Shown here: one piece after another, positions 36,956 through 45,702 of the stretch
Layout: every line of letters starts with the position of its first letter
Numbering within the stretch: position 1 is the stretch's first letter
Notes under the pieces: generated by a model
Database searches by the model: none
Told to the model about the DNA's origin: nothing
Seen by the model: only the letters and a program-made list of their open reading frames with translations
Assembly (NCBI RefSeq): GCF_001042635.1
Contig: NZ_AP012331.1
Span: 1,736,001 to 1,800,000 of the forward strand
Source of the DNA: Bifidobacterium scardovii JCM 12489 = DSM 13734
Lineage (GTDB): Bacteria; Actinomycetota; Actinomycetes; Actinomycetales; Bifidobacteriaceae
Direction: 5' to 3'
Length of the DNA stretch: 64,000 bases
Program-made: the position numbers and the translations under genes

Positions 36956-39900
36956 TTAGCTGAACGGCGCCATGTCATGGCGGTTGCGCGCCGTGATCTT
37001 CGCTTCCACGTCATCCCAGGTCAGGCCCTGGATGATGTAGGTGGGCTTGTATTCGACGTTGCGCGAGTCCTGCCGGTACGTTTTCGCCTGTTCGGGGTTG
37101 AGGACCAGTTCCGGCGCTCCGGTCCGGTTCTCGACCAGTGTCCTGCCTTGCGGCAGCCATCCGCCCTTGTCGTAGAGGGCCGTCCGGGTGGGGACGATGC
37201 CGCCGGTCGAGTAGCCTCCGGGCCGGTTCATGCCGGCGATGGATCCGTAGCGATGGATCGAATAGTTGATGCCCGCGTAGATGTTGGCCATCGGGTCGAG
37301 GATGCCCTTGCTTGTAAAGGGTCCCGCGTACGCGTTGAACGTGGGCGGGATGGTCTGCATGAGGCCCTGCGAGGGGATGCCGGCCGCGGCGTTGGAATCC
37401 CAGTTGTTGACGGCGTTGGGGTTGCCGCCGGACTCCTGGTTCATGCGTCGCAGCACGGTGTCGGCCCATGTGGCGGGCTGTCCGAGCATGTTCAAGGCTT
37501 TGAGGACGAGCGGTCGCCATTGTTCGACGCCGGCGCCGCCCTGCCAGCTGACCGGCCCGCCCTGGGCGGTGTCGGCCGGCGTGAACAGTTTCCCGACCAT
37601 GCTTTTGGCCTTGTCGATCAGACCGGACGCGACCTTGACGGGCAGTTGTGCGACCAGTTGCCCCCAGCTGCCGGATCCGATGCTCGCGACCATGCTGCGT
37701 ACGGGGTCGAGGATCCGGGACGTGATGAACGCTCCGGGGTCGGCGACGAACGAGCCGATCGCGTCGGCGATGCCGCTAATGGCCTGCTTGGCCTTGCCGA
37801 CGATGCCGCCGTCCTTGTAGGCCTGCATGCCCATGTCGCGGCGTACCGCCCCGGCGCCCTGACTGCGTGCCATGCGGTTCCACCGGTGGATGTTGCCCGC
37901 GCCCACGGCCCTGACCCATTCGGGGACCATCCACGCCTCGCCGGGCGAGGTGAGCGCGAGGATGCTGTCATGGCCGGGCGCGTAGCCGGGGTTGATGCCG
38001 CCGGCCGCGAACTGTGCGTCCGGTAGCTTGAGGTCGAGGCCGACCGCGTTGGCGATGCCGTTCCACACCTTTTGGATGCCGTTCGTATAGACGACGTCCA
38101 CGATCCAGCGCACGGGTTTCGCGGCCGCGTCCTTCAGGGAGTCCCATGCCTTGACCGCCATGTCCTTCATGCCTTGCATGGCTTTGCCGAGATTGTCTAT
38201 GCCCCTTTTGAAGGGGTCTATGACGTTCGTGCTCAGCCAGTTCCATACTGCGCTTATTGCGGATTGGATGCCGTTCCATACAGGGACCACTATGTTCGCG
38301 TACAACCAATTGAATACGGTGCCGAGCAGATTCAACGCCGTTTTGAACGGGGTGATCACGTTCAGATTGATCCAGTTCCACGCGGTGTTGAACGAACTTT
38401 GGATCGCCGTCCACACCGGTTGGAAAACGTTCGTGTACAGCCAGTTGAATACGGTGCCAAGCAGGTTCAACGCGAGCTGGAATGGAGTGAAGAACACGGT
38501 TCCCAGTATCGTCATCGCCAGTTGGAACGCTGTTTTGATGAATCCGAGTGTCGGGCTGATGATGCTTGTCCACAGCCAGGACAATGCCGTGCCGAGTGCT
38601 TGCAGGCCGGATACCACCCACTGGAAGCCGGACTGCAACGCCGGCCATACGATATTCCACGCGCCAGCAAGGAACCCGGTGAACGACGACCACGCTCGGC
38701 GCCCGGTTTCGGTGTACGTGAAAAACCATGTCAGCGCGGTTACGGCAAGAGCCACGCCGGTGATGATCAGTCCCAGCGGATTTGCCGATACCGCCGCGGT
38801 GAGGAATTTGACCGCTCCTCCCGCTGCGGTTATCGCGGCGGACAGGCCTTGGAACCAACCCGTGACTGAGACGATGATGCTTCCTGCGGCCCATGTCGCG
38901 AATCCCGCGCCGATCCCAGCGATCACCGGTATGAGTGCCGGACCATTGGATTGCAGCCACGCGAAACCATTGGTGACGACGTCGCCGATGCCGCTCATGA
39001 CACCGGTGATCTGCGGTTTGACGGTGTTGAGCAGTTGGGTCCCCACGCCGGTGATGCTGGCTTGCAGGTTGCCCCATGCGCCCTCGATGGTACTGGTGCT
39101 GGTGGCTGCCTGCTTGGCTACGTCCTGCGTGCCGAGCTGCATGATGGCTTTGTTGAACTCATCGGCTGTGATCTGCCCGTCGGCCATGGCGTCGCGAAAG
39201 TTTCCGGTGACCGCGCCGTTGGCTTTCATGGCTTCCTGGAGTTTTCCGGACGCGCCTGGGATGGCGTCGGCGAGCTGGTTCCAGTTCTCCGTGGTCAGTT
39301 TTCCCGCGCCGGCCGTCTGGGTGAGCATCATCGCCACGGACTTGTAGGTTTCGGCGTTGCCTCCCGCGACCGCGTTCAGATTGCCCGCCGCCTCGGCCAG
39401 TTTCTCGTAGTTGGGAACGCCGTTTGCGGCCAGCTGGGCTGTAGTGTTCTGAATATCGGCAAGGTCATAGACTGTCTGGTCCGCGTATTTCTGCGTCTGC
39501 TTGGTGAGCTTGTCGATGTCCTTGCCGCCGATTCCGGCGAAGCCCAGGGTTTGCTTGAATTTGTCGGTTGCGTCGGAGGCTTCCGTGATCTGGCTTCCGA
39601 TGCCGCTGAAAGCGTCGATGACACGTCCGGATATCTGGGAGGCGACGCCGCCGATCATGCCTATGGCGCCGGCTGAGAGCTTGGATTTGCCGGCTAGTTC
39701 GCCGCCTGCGTCCGCGGTCGCCCCGTAGGCGTTGCGCAGTCGCTCCAATATGCCGACGCGTTTGGTTTCCGTGGACGCGGCTTTTTCCTGCGCGTCCTTG
39801 AGCTGTGTGGTGGTTTCCTTGGCGGCGTTCTGCGCTTCGCGCAGCGTGTTTTCCGCGTCGGAGAGGCGGCTGGTCGCGGTGCGGGCCTTGGATCGGGCGG

Positions 39901-40264
39901 ATTCGAGTTGGGCCGACGCCTTGATGGCCTGCGAGCTGTTGCGCCCGTTCTTCAGGACGGTTTCGTCGAGTTTGCGTTCGGCGGCCTGCAGGTTCATCGC
40001 GGCTACGCGCTGCTGGTCTCGGGCCTGTCCGATTTCCTTGGTGGCTTGTTTGACGGCGTTCTTGGCTTTTTTCTCGGCTGCTTCGAGGTTGGCGACGATG
40101 CCGTCCGTGCCGTTTTTCGATGCGGCGGCGTTCATGCTTTTCGCCATCGCGTCGCCGAGCCGGGTACCGGCGTTGGCGACCTGGGATTGCGCGCCCGATA
40201 CGAGTTTGCCGCCGAAACCGTTCAGGTTCGGCAGCACGTCGATGAATGCGGCTGTTCCGGCCAT
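36956..40264 (-). CDS. Tail tape measure protein with C-terminal lytic transglycosylase-like domain
   Basis: A 1102-residue protein that sets tail length and is ejected into the cell. Residues 50-200 are coiled coil (AEKKAKNAVKQATKEIGQARD). Residues ~400-520 contain hydrophobic helices. Residues ~590-720 hold Trp-rich repeats (LNLLGTVFNWLYTN, NLLGTVFNWLYAN). The C terminus has an SLT-like motif (RRMNQESGGNPNAVN) followed by GLMQTIPPTFNAY, typical of transglycosylases that cut peptidoglycan during entry. The length predicts a tail of roughly 165 nm by the 1.5 Angstrom per residue rule. Confidence 0.93.
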   Translation of the reverse strand: MAGTAAFIDVLPNLNGFGGKLVSGAQSQVANAGTRLGDAMAKSMNAAASKNGTDGIVANLEAAEKKAKNAVKQATKEIGQARDQQRVAAMNLQAAERKLDETVLKNGRNSSQAIKASAQLESARSKARTATSRLSDAENTLREAQNAAKETTTQLKDAQEKAASTETKRVGILERLRNAYGATADAGGELAGKSKLSAGAIGMIGGVASQISGRVIDAFSGIGSQITEASDATDKFKQTLGFAGIGGKDIDKLTKQTQKYADQTVYDLADIQNTTAQLAANGVPNYEKLAEAAGNLNAVAGGNAETYKSVAMMLTQTAGAGKLTTENWNQLADAIPGASGKLQEAMKANGAVTGNFRDAMADGQITADEFNKAIMQLGTQDVAKQAATSTSTIEGAWGNLQASITGVGTQLLNTVKPQITGVMSGIGDVVTNGFAWLQSNGPALIPVIAGIGAGFATWAAGSIIVSVTGWFQGLSAAITAAGGAVKFLTAAVSANPLGLIITGVALAVTALTWFFTYTETGRRAWSSFTGFLAGAWNIVWPALQSGFQWVVSGLQALGTALSWLWTSIISPTLGFIKTAFQLAMTILGTVFFTPFQLALNLLGTVFNWLYTNVFQPVWTAIQSSFNTAWNWINLNVITPFKTALNLLGTVFNWLYANIVVPVWNGIQSAISAVWNWLSTNVIDPFKRGIDNLGKAMQGMKDMAVKAWDSLKDAAAKPVRWIVDVVYTNGIQKVWNGIANAVGLDLKLPDAQFAAGGINPGYAPGHDSILALTSPGEAWMVPEWVRAVGAGNIHRWNRMARSQGAGAVRRDMGMQAYKDGGIVGKAKQAISGIADAIGSFVADPGAFITSRILDPVRSMVASIGSGSWGQLVAQLPVKVASGLIDKAKSMVGKLFTPADTAQGGPVSWQGGAGVEQWRPLVLKALNMLGQPATWADTVLRRMNQESGGNPNAVNNWDSNAAAGIPSQGLMQTIPPTFNAYAGPFTSKGILDPMANIYAGINYSIHRYGSIAGMNRPGGYSTGGIVPTRTALYDKGGWLPQGRTLVENRTGAPELVLNPEQAKTYRQDSRNVEYKPTYIIQGLTWDDVEAKITARNRHDMAPFS

Positions 40265-40286
40265 CGGGCACGCTCTCTTTCTGGGG

Positions 40287-40715
40287 TTATTTGCCGACGC
40301 TCATCGAGCCGATCAGCGCGTCGAGTTCGTCGCGCGCCGCCCGGCTTTCCGCATCGTCGTCGATGGGCGGCTGCGGGGCGTCCGGGTAGGGGATGCGCGG
40401 GCGTATCGCCTCCTCGCCGACCGGTGTTTTCCGGTAGGGGTTGGAGTTGGCGACCATGAGGGTCAGGTCGCGTATCGCGTCGCCGATGTCGTGCAGGAGG
40501 TATTCGCGGTCGGTCCACGGGTTGTGGGTGCATGCCGTCTGCCAGACGTTGCCGGCCGGCAAGCCCTGGATGAGGACGCGCAGCATGCGCAGGGTGATTT
40601 CGCCGCGCCAGAACTCGGCGATCGGGTCACGGGGAGCGTAGGCCGCGCACAATGCGGCCTCCAATAGTTCCGGGTGCCCGTCGCCGTCGAGGAGTTCTAG
40701 CGCCGTGTAGGGGTT
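40287..40715 (-). CDS. Tail assembly chaperone T-part, reached by -1 frameshift from the G-part
   Basis: An open frame ending at 40287 has no ribosome site of its own and overlaps the end of the G gene in the -1 frame. It encodes ALELLDGDGHPELLEAALCA and a longer C terminus ending SRAARDELDALIGSMSVGK, the usual layout of the GT fusion before a tape measure gene. A slip-prone run (AACCCCT, 40709-40715) lies just before the G stop. The site is a candidate only; the classical A/G-rich heptamer is absent. Confidence 0.7.
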   Translation of the reverse strand, partial: NPYTALELLDGDGHPELLEAALCAAYAPRDPIAEFWRGEITLRMLRVLIQGLPAGNVWQTACTHNPWTDREYLLHDIGDAIRDLTLMVANSNPYRKTPVGEEAIRPRIPYPDAPQPPIDDDAESRAARDELDALIGSMSVGK

Positions 40716-41029
40716 CCGTCGGGCAGCGTGTCTGTGAGTTCGTTCTGCAGGCTCGCGAGCATGAGCATCACGTCGCCGGCCTGTCCGCCGGCCTGTTCGA
40801 AGTCGTCCCACTGGTCGCCGAGCAGGGCTTGGGCCATGTCGAGGTCGTTCTGCGCGTCGCGCGCCTTCTCGAGGGCGCGTTTGGTCTTGTTGGATTGGAA
40901 CAGGGGGTGCTCGATGTGGAACACCTTGGCGTCCGGCTTGTCGTCGATGGTGAAATCGATCGTCTCGGAGACGTTCGGATGGGTTTCCTTGAACTTCTGG
41001 CGTACCGCGTGGAGGCTGAGCTTCTTCAT
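40697..41029 (-). CDS. Tail assembly chaperone (G-part)
   Basis: A 110-residue helical protein between the major tail protein and tape measure genes, the G in the G/GT chaperone pair. It starts after AAGGAAACCATC. The Asp/Gln/Glu-rich helix DAQNDLDMAQALLGDQWDDFEQAG is typical. It ends LPDGTPTRR, and the frame behind continues as the T part. Confidence 0.82.
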   Translation of the reverse strand: MKKLSLHAVRQKFKETHPNVSETIDFTIDDKPDAKVFHIEHPLFQSNKTKRALEKARDAQNDLDMAQALLGDQWDDFEQAGGQAGDVMLMLASLQNELTDTLPDGTPTRR

Positions 41030-41110
41030 GATGGTTTCCTTTCGGATTCTTCCTTTCGGATGGGAGGGCCCGCGCGGCGAAAGGAAGGGAAGACCGCGCG
41101 GGCCGGAACG

Positions 41111-41392
41111 TCACGCGCCGGCCGGCGCGCTGACGGTGATCGACAGGTCGGGGCTGGTGATCCCGTTGATGGTGGCGTTGATTCGCGCCGTGCCGGCCGC
41201 GACCCCGGTCACGACGCCTTTGGCGTCGACGGTGGCGACGCCCTTGTCCTTGGAGGTCCATGCGTCGGCCTCGGCCATGCTCGTGTGCTCGTCGCTCCAC
41301 GTGGCTTGGGCTCCCAGGCCGATGGTCTTGCCGACCTGCACGTTCGTCGGCGCGGCTCCGCCGTTAGGGGCGGTTACCGTCACCGACGTCAC
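41111..41392 (-). CDS. Ig-like (BIG2) domain, probable +1-frameshift extension of the major tail protein
   Basis: A 93-residue frame encoding a bacterial Ig-like fold: VTAPNGGAAPTNVQVGKTI, AWTSKDKGVATVDAKG, VVTGVAAGTARINATI. Its only own start is a GTG inside the major tail gene with no ribosome site. It overlaps the tail gene by 29 bases in the +1 frame, and the upstream gene ends CCC-TAA. A +1 slip there continues straight into NGGAAPTNVQVG. As a fusion it would display an Ig domain on the tail surface. Confidence 0.75.
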   Translation of the reverse strand: MTSVTVTAPNGGAAPTNVQVGKTIGLGAQATWSDEHTSMAEADAWTSKDKGVATVDAKGVVTGVAAGTARINATINGITSPDLSITVSAPAGA

Positions 41393-41999
41393 GCTTTTTT
41401 GCCTTGGTGGCCTCGTAGTAGGATTTGCCGGTCGCCGGGTCGCGGAAGCAGGTGAAGGTGCGGTCCTCGCCTTCGGCGTCGGTGCGGTTCGACGTGCGGT
41501 CGCCGTAGTCGGTGACCTTGGACCGGTAGGCGATCTCGACGCGGTATACGGCGTTGTCGCCGATGCCGTCCTGTCCGAGCAGCACGATCACGTAGTACGG
41601 GTTGTCGCTGATCTCCCCGTCGGAGTATTCCCAGTCGCCGTCCTTGTTTTCGGGCCACTGGGCGACCGGGATGTTGTGGGCGAGGGCCTTGACCCATGCG
41701 TTCATCTCGCCGAACACGCACTGCAGGGTGCGGGTCTTGGACGTGATGTCGCTGCGCACGGGTTCGATGTCCTGCAGCATGTTCGTGTCGGACGTGTCCA
41801 CGCTCTGGCTGTTCTTGAAGCCGTCGGTGGTCACGTAACCCATCATCTTGAATTCGGCGCCGAAGTCGGCGGGCGTGCCGTCGTCGTTCCACAGCTTGTC
41901 GGGTACCGGGGTGCCGTAGTCGGCGACGAGCATCGCCATGGTGCCCCATTTGCGCACGTTCTTGTTGTTGTCGTTCAGACGACTGACCAGATCGGCCAT
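41364..41999 (-). CDS. Major tail protein
   Basis: The tube-forming subunit, 211 residues, with a perfect AAGGAGCAATC site before MADLVSRLNDNNKNVRKWGTM. SDTNMLQDIEPVRSDITSKTRTLQC and DPATGKSYYEATKAKKRDVG follow the actinophage pattern. It lies just after the head-tail connector genes. The gene ends on CGC-CCC-TAA, from which an Ig-domain frame continues (see the extension). Near the end an A-AAA-AAG run is present, but a -1 slip there would hit TGA at once. Confidence 0.87.
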   Translation of the reverse strand: MADLVSRLNDNNKNVRKWGTMAMLVADYGTPVPDKLWNDDGTPADFGAEFKMMGYVTTDGFKNSQSVDTSDTNMLQDIEPVRSDITSKTRTLQCVFGEMNAWVKALAHNIPVAQWPENKDGDWEYSDGEISDNPYYVIVLLGQDGIGDNAVYRVEIAYRSKVTDYGDRTSNRTDAEGEDRTFTCFRDPATGKSYYEATKAKKRDVGDGNRP

Positions 42000-42026
42000 G
42001 ATTGCTCCTTGGGTTTTGGTTGGTGG

Positions 42027-42419
42027 TTATTGCGGGCGCATGGTGAGCGTCGCGGTAGCGGTCCAGCGCAGGACGGACGGATCCCTGCCTGGGATTTCCG
42101 AGAAGCCGGTCAGGCCGCACGAGTCGGCGTACCCGTACCGGTTGCCGTCGCCCTGCAGGCTGGCGAGACTGTCCTCCAGTTCGCGGACCAGCGGCTCCAT
42201 TTGGTCGGGGCCGGTGACGTACACGTCGATGTCGAGCGAGCTTTGCCGCTCATAGCCGTCGATGCCGCCGGACGGGGCCGGCGAGACCATGATCAACGGC
42301 AGCAGGGCGCTCATGTTGTCGGGCAGCCGGGTCCATACGGGGCGGCCGGTGTGCTCTTCGATCCAGGTGCGCAAAAGGCGCGTGGCGGAGGGGAATCCTC
42401 CGGTGATCGGCATGGCCAT
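42027..42419 (-). CDS. Head-tail joining / tail terminator-like protein
   Basis: A 130-residue protein with TRLPDNMSALLPLIMVSPAPSGG and RQSSLDIDVYVTGPD typical of phage tail terminator proteins (Gp17/Gp12-like neck proteins). Its ATG overlaps the stop of the gene in front (TGATG). By position it is the last connector before the major tail protein. Confidence 0.75.
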   Translation of the reverse strand: MAMPITGGFPSATRLLRTWIEEHTGRPVWTRLPDNMSALLPLIMVSPAPSGGIDGYERQSSLDIDVYVTGPDQMEPLVRELEDSLASLQGDGNRYGYADSCGLTGFSEIPGRDPSVLRWTATATLTMRPQ

Positions 42420-42760
42420 CAGCGGGCCACGCTTTCTCCCAGTTCGGCGGCTGCCCGGCGCAGGAATCCCCTTTTGGGCATGTTTTTGCCGCCGAATTCC
42501 TGTTCGGCGGCAGTCTCCGAGCCGGCGATCACGCGCGCGTAGGGGCGTTTGACGCCGGTGGGCGATTTCGTGCCGGGACGGGTGCCGGTCTCGATGCGCA
42601 GGCTGTCCGCGTAGTCGGGGGCGTGCTCCTTGTAGGCGATGCGCCGGGCGATGGGCAGCAGTCGTCGGGCCGTCGCGTTCAATGCCTTGCGCACCCCGGG
42701 ATTGGCCAGCACGTTCTGCTGGATCCACTGGTCAGTGACGTTGATCCGTGGTTTGCCCAT
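42419..42760 (-). CDS. HK97 gp10-like neck protein
   Basis: A 113-residue, strongly basic helical protein (NPGVRKALNATARRLLPIARR) ending EQEFGGKNMPKRGFLRRAAAEL. Its order between the stopper and terminator genes and its helical/basic composition match the tail-completion protein of HK97-type phages. No enzymatic role. Confidence 0.7.
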   Translation of the reverse strand: MGKPRINVTDQWIQQNVLANPGVRKALNATARRLLPIARRIAYKEHAPDYADSLRIETGTRPGTKSPTGVKRPYARVIAGSETAAEQEFGGKNMPKRGFLRRAAAELGESVAR

Positions 42761-43127
42761 CGGTCACCTCCGTCGTGTTGTCGGGGCTGATGTACAGTTC
42801 CGTGTGGTTGCCGAGCCCGTCCATGGTTTTCCAGTCGAACGCGCTGCCGGCCGGGATCCACAGGCGGCCAGCCCATTCGATGAGCGCGTCGCCGGATACC
42901 AGGTCGGCGAACAGCCGGCTTGCGGGGCCGATGACCCGGTATCGCGGGTAGCGTGTGGCGTCCGCGAACAACGGGGTCTCGGCCGCGGTGACGGGTTGCA
43001 CCGAGCATCCGTCGAGCACGGTCCGCCTGTTGCCGTAGTCGGGCATCCCGTATTCGCCGGGCGTGGGCTTGGCGGTGCGGGTGATGACGGTTATGGTCTC
43101 GCCGTGCAGTCCATCCCTATCCGGCAT
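42732..43127 (-). CDS. Head-tail stopper-like protein
   Basis: A 131-residue beta-rich protein (MPDYGNRRTVLDGCSVQPV, RVIGPASRLFADLVSGDALIEWAGRLWIP) at the stopper position. The ATG at 43127 is preferred; an in-frame GTG three codons upstream also overlaps the previous gene. It overlaps both neighbours, as is common in head-tail clusters. Confidence 0.7.
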   Translation of the reverse strand: MPDRDGLHGETITVITRTAKPTPGEYGMPDYGNRRTVLDGCSVQPVTAAETPLFADATRYPRYRVIGPASRLFADLVSGDALIEWAGRLWIPAGSAFDWKTMDGLGNHTELYISPDNTTEVTDGQTTDQRH

Positions 43128-43671
43128 TGGCGCCACGTCCGATCGAATACCGGGCGACCATGGCCGCCCATTGCGCGGTGGTGCCCACGGTCAGGGCGCT
43201 GGAGTACTGGCGGCTTTCCGCGCCGGTCGTGTAGGACACGACGGTCGGCAGCAGTTCGACCATGGCCTGCGCCTGTTCGAGGACCACGTCCTGTATGCCC
43301 TGGGGGATCGGATCGTAGCCGTGCGTGTAGGTCAGGGTGATGCCCCGCCACAGGTCGGGCAGCGGGTCGCGGGCGCGGATCATGCCGTCATGGGTCCACT
43401 CGTAGTCGTCGACCGGATTGCCGGCTATCCTCAGATCCCGCACGTCCGATACCGGCCAGACGGGCAGCACGAGCGTCCTGCAGCCGGGCGAGTCCATGAC
43501 GATGGTCTCCTCGGTCAGGCTGATCGGGTTGCCGGTCTGTTCGCGGAATCGGGCCGAGGCCATGTCTGCGGCGAGTCTGAGCCGGTCGTCGTCCGGTTTC
43601 GCGCCGGTCTTGGCGGCCAGTTGTTCGACGGAGACGAGCGGAGTCAGACCGGGGGTGTCGTTGCTGGCCAT
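43117..43671 (-). CDS. Head-tail connector (gp6-like adaptor)
   Basis: A 184-residue protein with an N-terminal helical DNA-packaging-like region (SVEQLAAKTGAKPDDDRLRL, ASARFREQTGNPI), a beta segment (VLPVWPVSDVRDLRIAG), then helices (QGIQDVVLEQAQAMVELL). This is the gp6/gp15-type adaptor that binds the portal ring. It is 15 bases downstream of the capsid gene. Confidence 0.78.
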   Translation of the reverse strand: MASNDTPGLTPLVSVEQLAAKTGAKPDDDRLRLAADMASARFREQTGNPISLTEETIVMDSPGCRTLVLPVWPVSDVRDLRIAGNPVDDYEWTHDGMIRARDPLPDLWRGITLTYTHGYDPIPQGIQDVVLEQAQAMVELLPTVVSYTTGAESRQYSSALTVGTTAQWAAMVARYSIGRGANAG

Positions 43672-43686
43672 GACGGGGCCTCCCTG

Positions 43687-45702
43687 CTACTTGGCGAGCT
43701 TGATGATGTTGAGGCGCTTGGGTTCGCGGATGAACAGCAGGTTGCGTTCCTCGGCGCGCACGTAGGTCAGGTTGTGGCGCGCGTCGTCCTCGTTCTGGTT
43801 GAACGCGGTCACGGTGCGCGGCTCGCGGTTGAGCAGCTGGACCGTGCTGAAGTCGCCCATGATGGCGGTGCCGACCGGGACCGCCTGCGATTCGATGCGC
43901 GGGATGCCCCACAGGGTGTTCGGGCCTGCGGCGAACGGGCCCTGCCCAAAGAAGCGTCCGTTGGCGTCCTTGGTCAGGTCGATCGTCTCGTTGTCCTCCG
44001 GGTTCAGGACGATCGCCTGGATGGCGACGCCGAGCTTGCCGAGCGCGGTCTTGGCCTTGCGGGTCGTGGTGAAGATGTCCGTGGCGAACGCCTGGGAGAG
44101 CGTGCCGGGCGTGTTCAGGATGCCGTTCGGGTTGCCGGTCGCCTCGCCGGCGTCGGTCTGCGCCTTGCCGTTGAGGATGATGTTCTCCAGGTAGGATTCG
44201 AGGTTGCGCTGCAGCATCGTGTTGATGAGCGTGCTGATGATGCCGTCGTCGGCGAGTTCCTGGTTGGTGACCTTCACGCCGTCCGCGGCGGTCCACACCT
44301 TCGCCTCGGCCAGTGCCGTGCCCAGCGTGGACAGCGGCTTGACGCCGCCTTCGGCGACGGTCGCCGCGTTGTTGGCCATGCTGACCAGCTGGCGGTACTG
44401 CACGTAGCTGGCGGCCGTGGCGCCGCGGGTGATCAGTCCGAGGAACACGTTCGGCGTGGGATAGGTCAGGTCGATGTAGCCCGGCTGCATCTGCGGGGTG
44501 ACCGCGCCCGGAAGCGTGGTGTTGATCGGCGCAGGGTCGGCCTTGACCGTCAGCTTGCCGGGCTTGATGTTGACCGGCGTGCCGTCCGGGATGGGCGCGT
44601 TCTTGAACGCCTGGTACGCGTCGGAGGCGACGAACGCGTCGCCGAGGGTCTTCGCCGCGGCGATACCCGGCGTGGCCGTCGGGGCCTCTTCGTCGCCGAG
44701 CATCTTCTGCATGGCGACGGCGGCCTCGTCGGACTTCCTGATTTTGGCGTTCAGGTCGTCGGCCTTGCGCTGCAGGGCGACGATCTCGTCGTTCTCCTCG
44801 TCGGTGAATTCGCGGTGTTCGCTCTTCGCCTTGTCCGCGATGGCCTTGACGCGGATCAGCGTTTCCTTGAGCTCGGTCTTGTAGCTCATTGGTTCCTCCT
44901 TGATAAGGTTGGTTTCCATGTCCGCCGCCCACGCGGTCAGTTCGGGCAAACTCATTGGTTCCGATGCCGCCGATTCGTTCCCTGTTCCGGGATCGTCGTC
45001 GGCCTGCCGTCGGGTTTCGGCGATGGCCTCGCGGATGAGGTCGCGCAGTTCGTCGCGTGTCAGTTGGGTTGCGAAGGGTCCGGAATCCTCGTCGGGTTCG
45101 CGGGTCTCGTCCCCGGTGTCGCCGGTATCGTCGTCCGGCGGTGTTTTTTCGTCGACGGTGTCCGCTTCGGACCGGGCGGGGTCGCTTTTGGTGGCGCCGA
45201 GCACGGTGGCGGGGTTCGCGCCCTTGAGGCAGGCGCTCACCTCGATCAGGTCGATCCTGCCGACTTGGACGACCGGGCCGGATAGCGTGTCCACGACGGT
45301 GAAGTCGCTTTCGTCGCCCGCGTAGGAGAATTCCCTGACCCGCCTGTCCTTGAGGAGTTTGAAGACCTGCACGGCGGTGGGGTTGCTCATGTCGAGCTGC
45401 GCGTCGACCATGAGGCCCGTGTCGGTCTCGTACGCGTCGGTGACCATGCCGATGTGGGAGAACGGGTCGTCCCAGTCGTGCGCCCACATGACGGGGATGT
45501 GGTCGCCGCTCGCCTTCCACCGTTCCAGGGATTCCTTGAACGCGCCGGGCATGACGACCTCGCCGTAGGAGTCGACGTTGCCGAACACGGACACGAGCGC
45601 GGTGAACCGGCCTTCGCCGAGGGATTGTCCGTTGTTCACGCCCATCGGCTGCACGCTGGCCTTGACGGTTCGTTTCATGCGTTTGTCAGCGGGTTTGCTC
45701 AT
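43687..45702 (-). CDS. Prohead protease fused to major capsid protein
   Basis: A 671-residue polypeptide joining two HK97-type head proteins. Residues 1-175 are the maturation protease (GVNNGQSLGEGRFTALVSVFG, MWAHDWDDPFSHIG with the active-site His, REFSYAGDESDF with the Ser). A ~90-residue acidic linker follows. From about residue 272 (MSYKTELKETLIRVKAIADK) the HK97-fold capsid begins, first the coiled scaffold delta domain and then the mature shell (PGAVTPQMQPGYIDL onward). A strong internal ribosome site may also make the capsid alone. GGAGGCGTGAACA precedes the first ATG. Confidence 0.92.
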   Translation of the reverse strand: MSKPADKRMKRTVKASVQPMGVNNGQSLGEGRFTALVSVFGNVDSYGEVVMPGAFKESLERWKASGDHIPVMWAHDWDDPFSHIGMVTDAYETDTGLMVDAQLDMSNPTAVQVFKLLKDRRVREFSYAGDESDFTVVDTLSGPVVQVGRIDLIEVSACLKGANPATVLGATKSDPARSEADTVDEKTPPDDDTGDTGDETREPDEDSGPFATQLTRDELRDLIREAIAETRRQADDDPGTGNESAASEPMSLPELTAWAADMETNLIKEEPMSYKTELKETLIRVKAIADKAKSEHREFTDEENDEIVALQRKADDLNAKIRKSDEAAVAMQKMLGDEEAPTATPGIAAAKTLGDAFVASDAYQAFKNAPIPDGTPVNIKPGKLTVKADPAPINTTLPGAVTPQMQPGYIDLTYPTPNVFLGLITRGATAASYVQYRQLVSMANNAATVAEGGVKPLSTLGTALAEAKVWTAADGVKVTNQELADDGIISTLINTMLQRNLESYLENIILNGKAQTDAGEATGNPNGILNTPGTLSQAFATDIFTTTRKAKTALGKLGVAIQAIVLNPEDNETIDLTKDANGRFFGQGPFAAGPNTLWGIPRIESQAVPVGTAIMGDFSTVQLLNREPRTVTAFNQNEDDARHNLTYVRAEERNLLFIREPKRLNIIKLAK
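44895..44901 (-). promoter_or_regulatory. Internal Shine-Dalgarno inside the protease-capsid fusion
   Basis: AAGGAGG lies 5 bases before the in-frame ATG at 44889 (MSYKTELKET), the expected N terminus of a separate HK97-type capsid. It is the best ribosome site in the whole head region. Translation from it would give a 400-residue capsid (43687-44889) in addition to the 671-residue fusion. Confidence 0.75.

Noticed and set aside
38160..38520. Repeated Trp-rich segments in the tape measure gene as a CRISPR-like array
   Set aside because: The repetition is at protein level (tape measure repeats), with no conserved DNA spacer-repeat pattern; no CRISPR array is seen anywhere in the window.
41390..41415. 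A-AAA-AAG run near the end of the major tail gene as a -1 frameshift site
   Set aside because: The -1 frame meets TGA two codons later, so it cannot reach the Ig-like frame, which is in +1; CCC-TAA at the gene end fits better.
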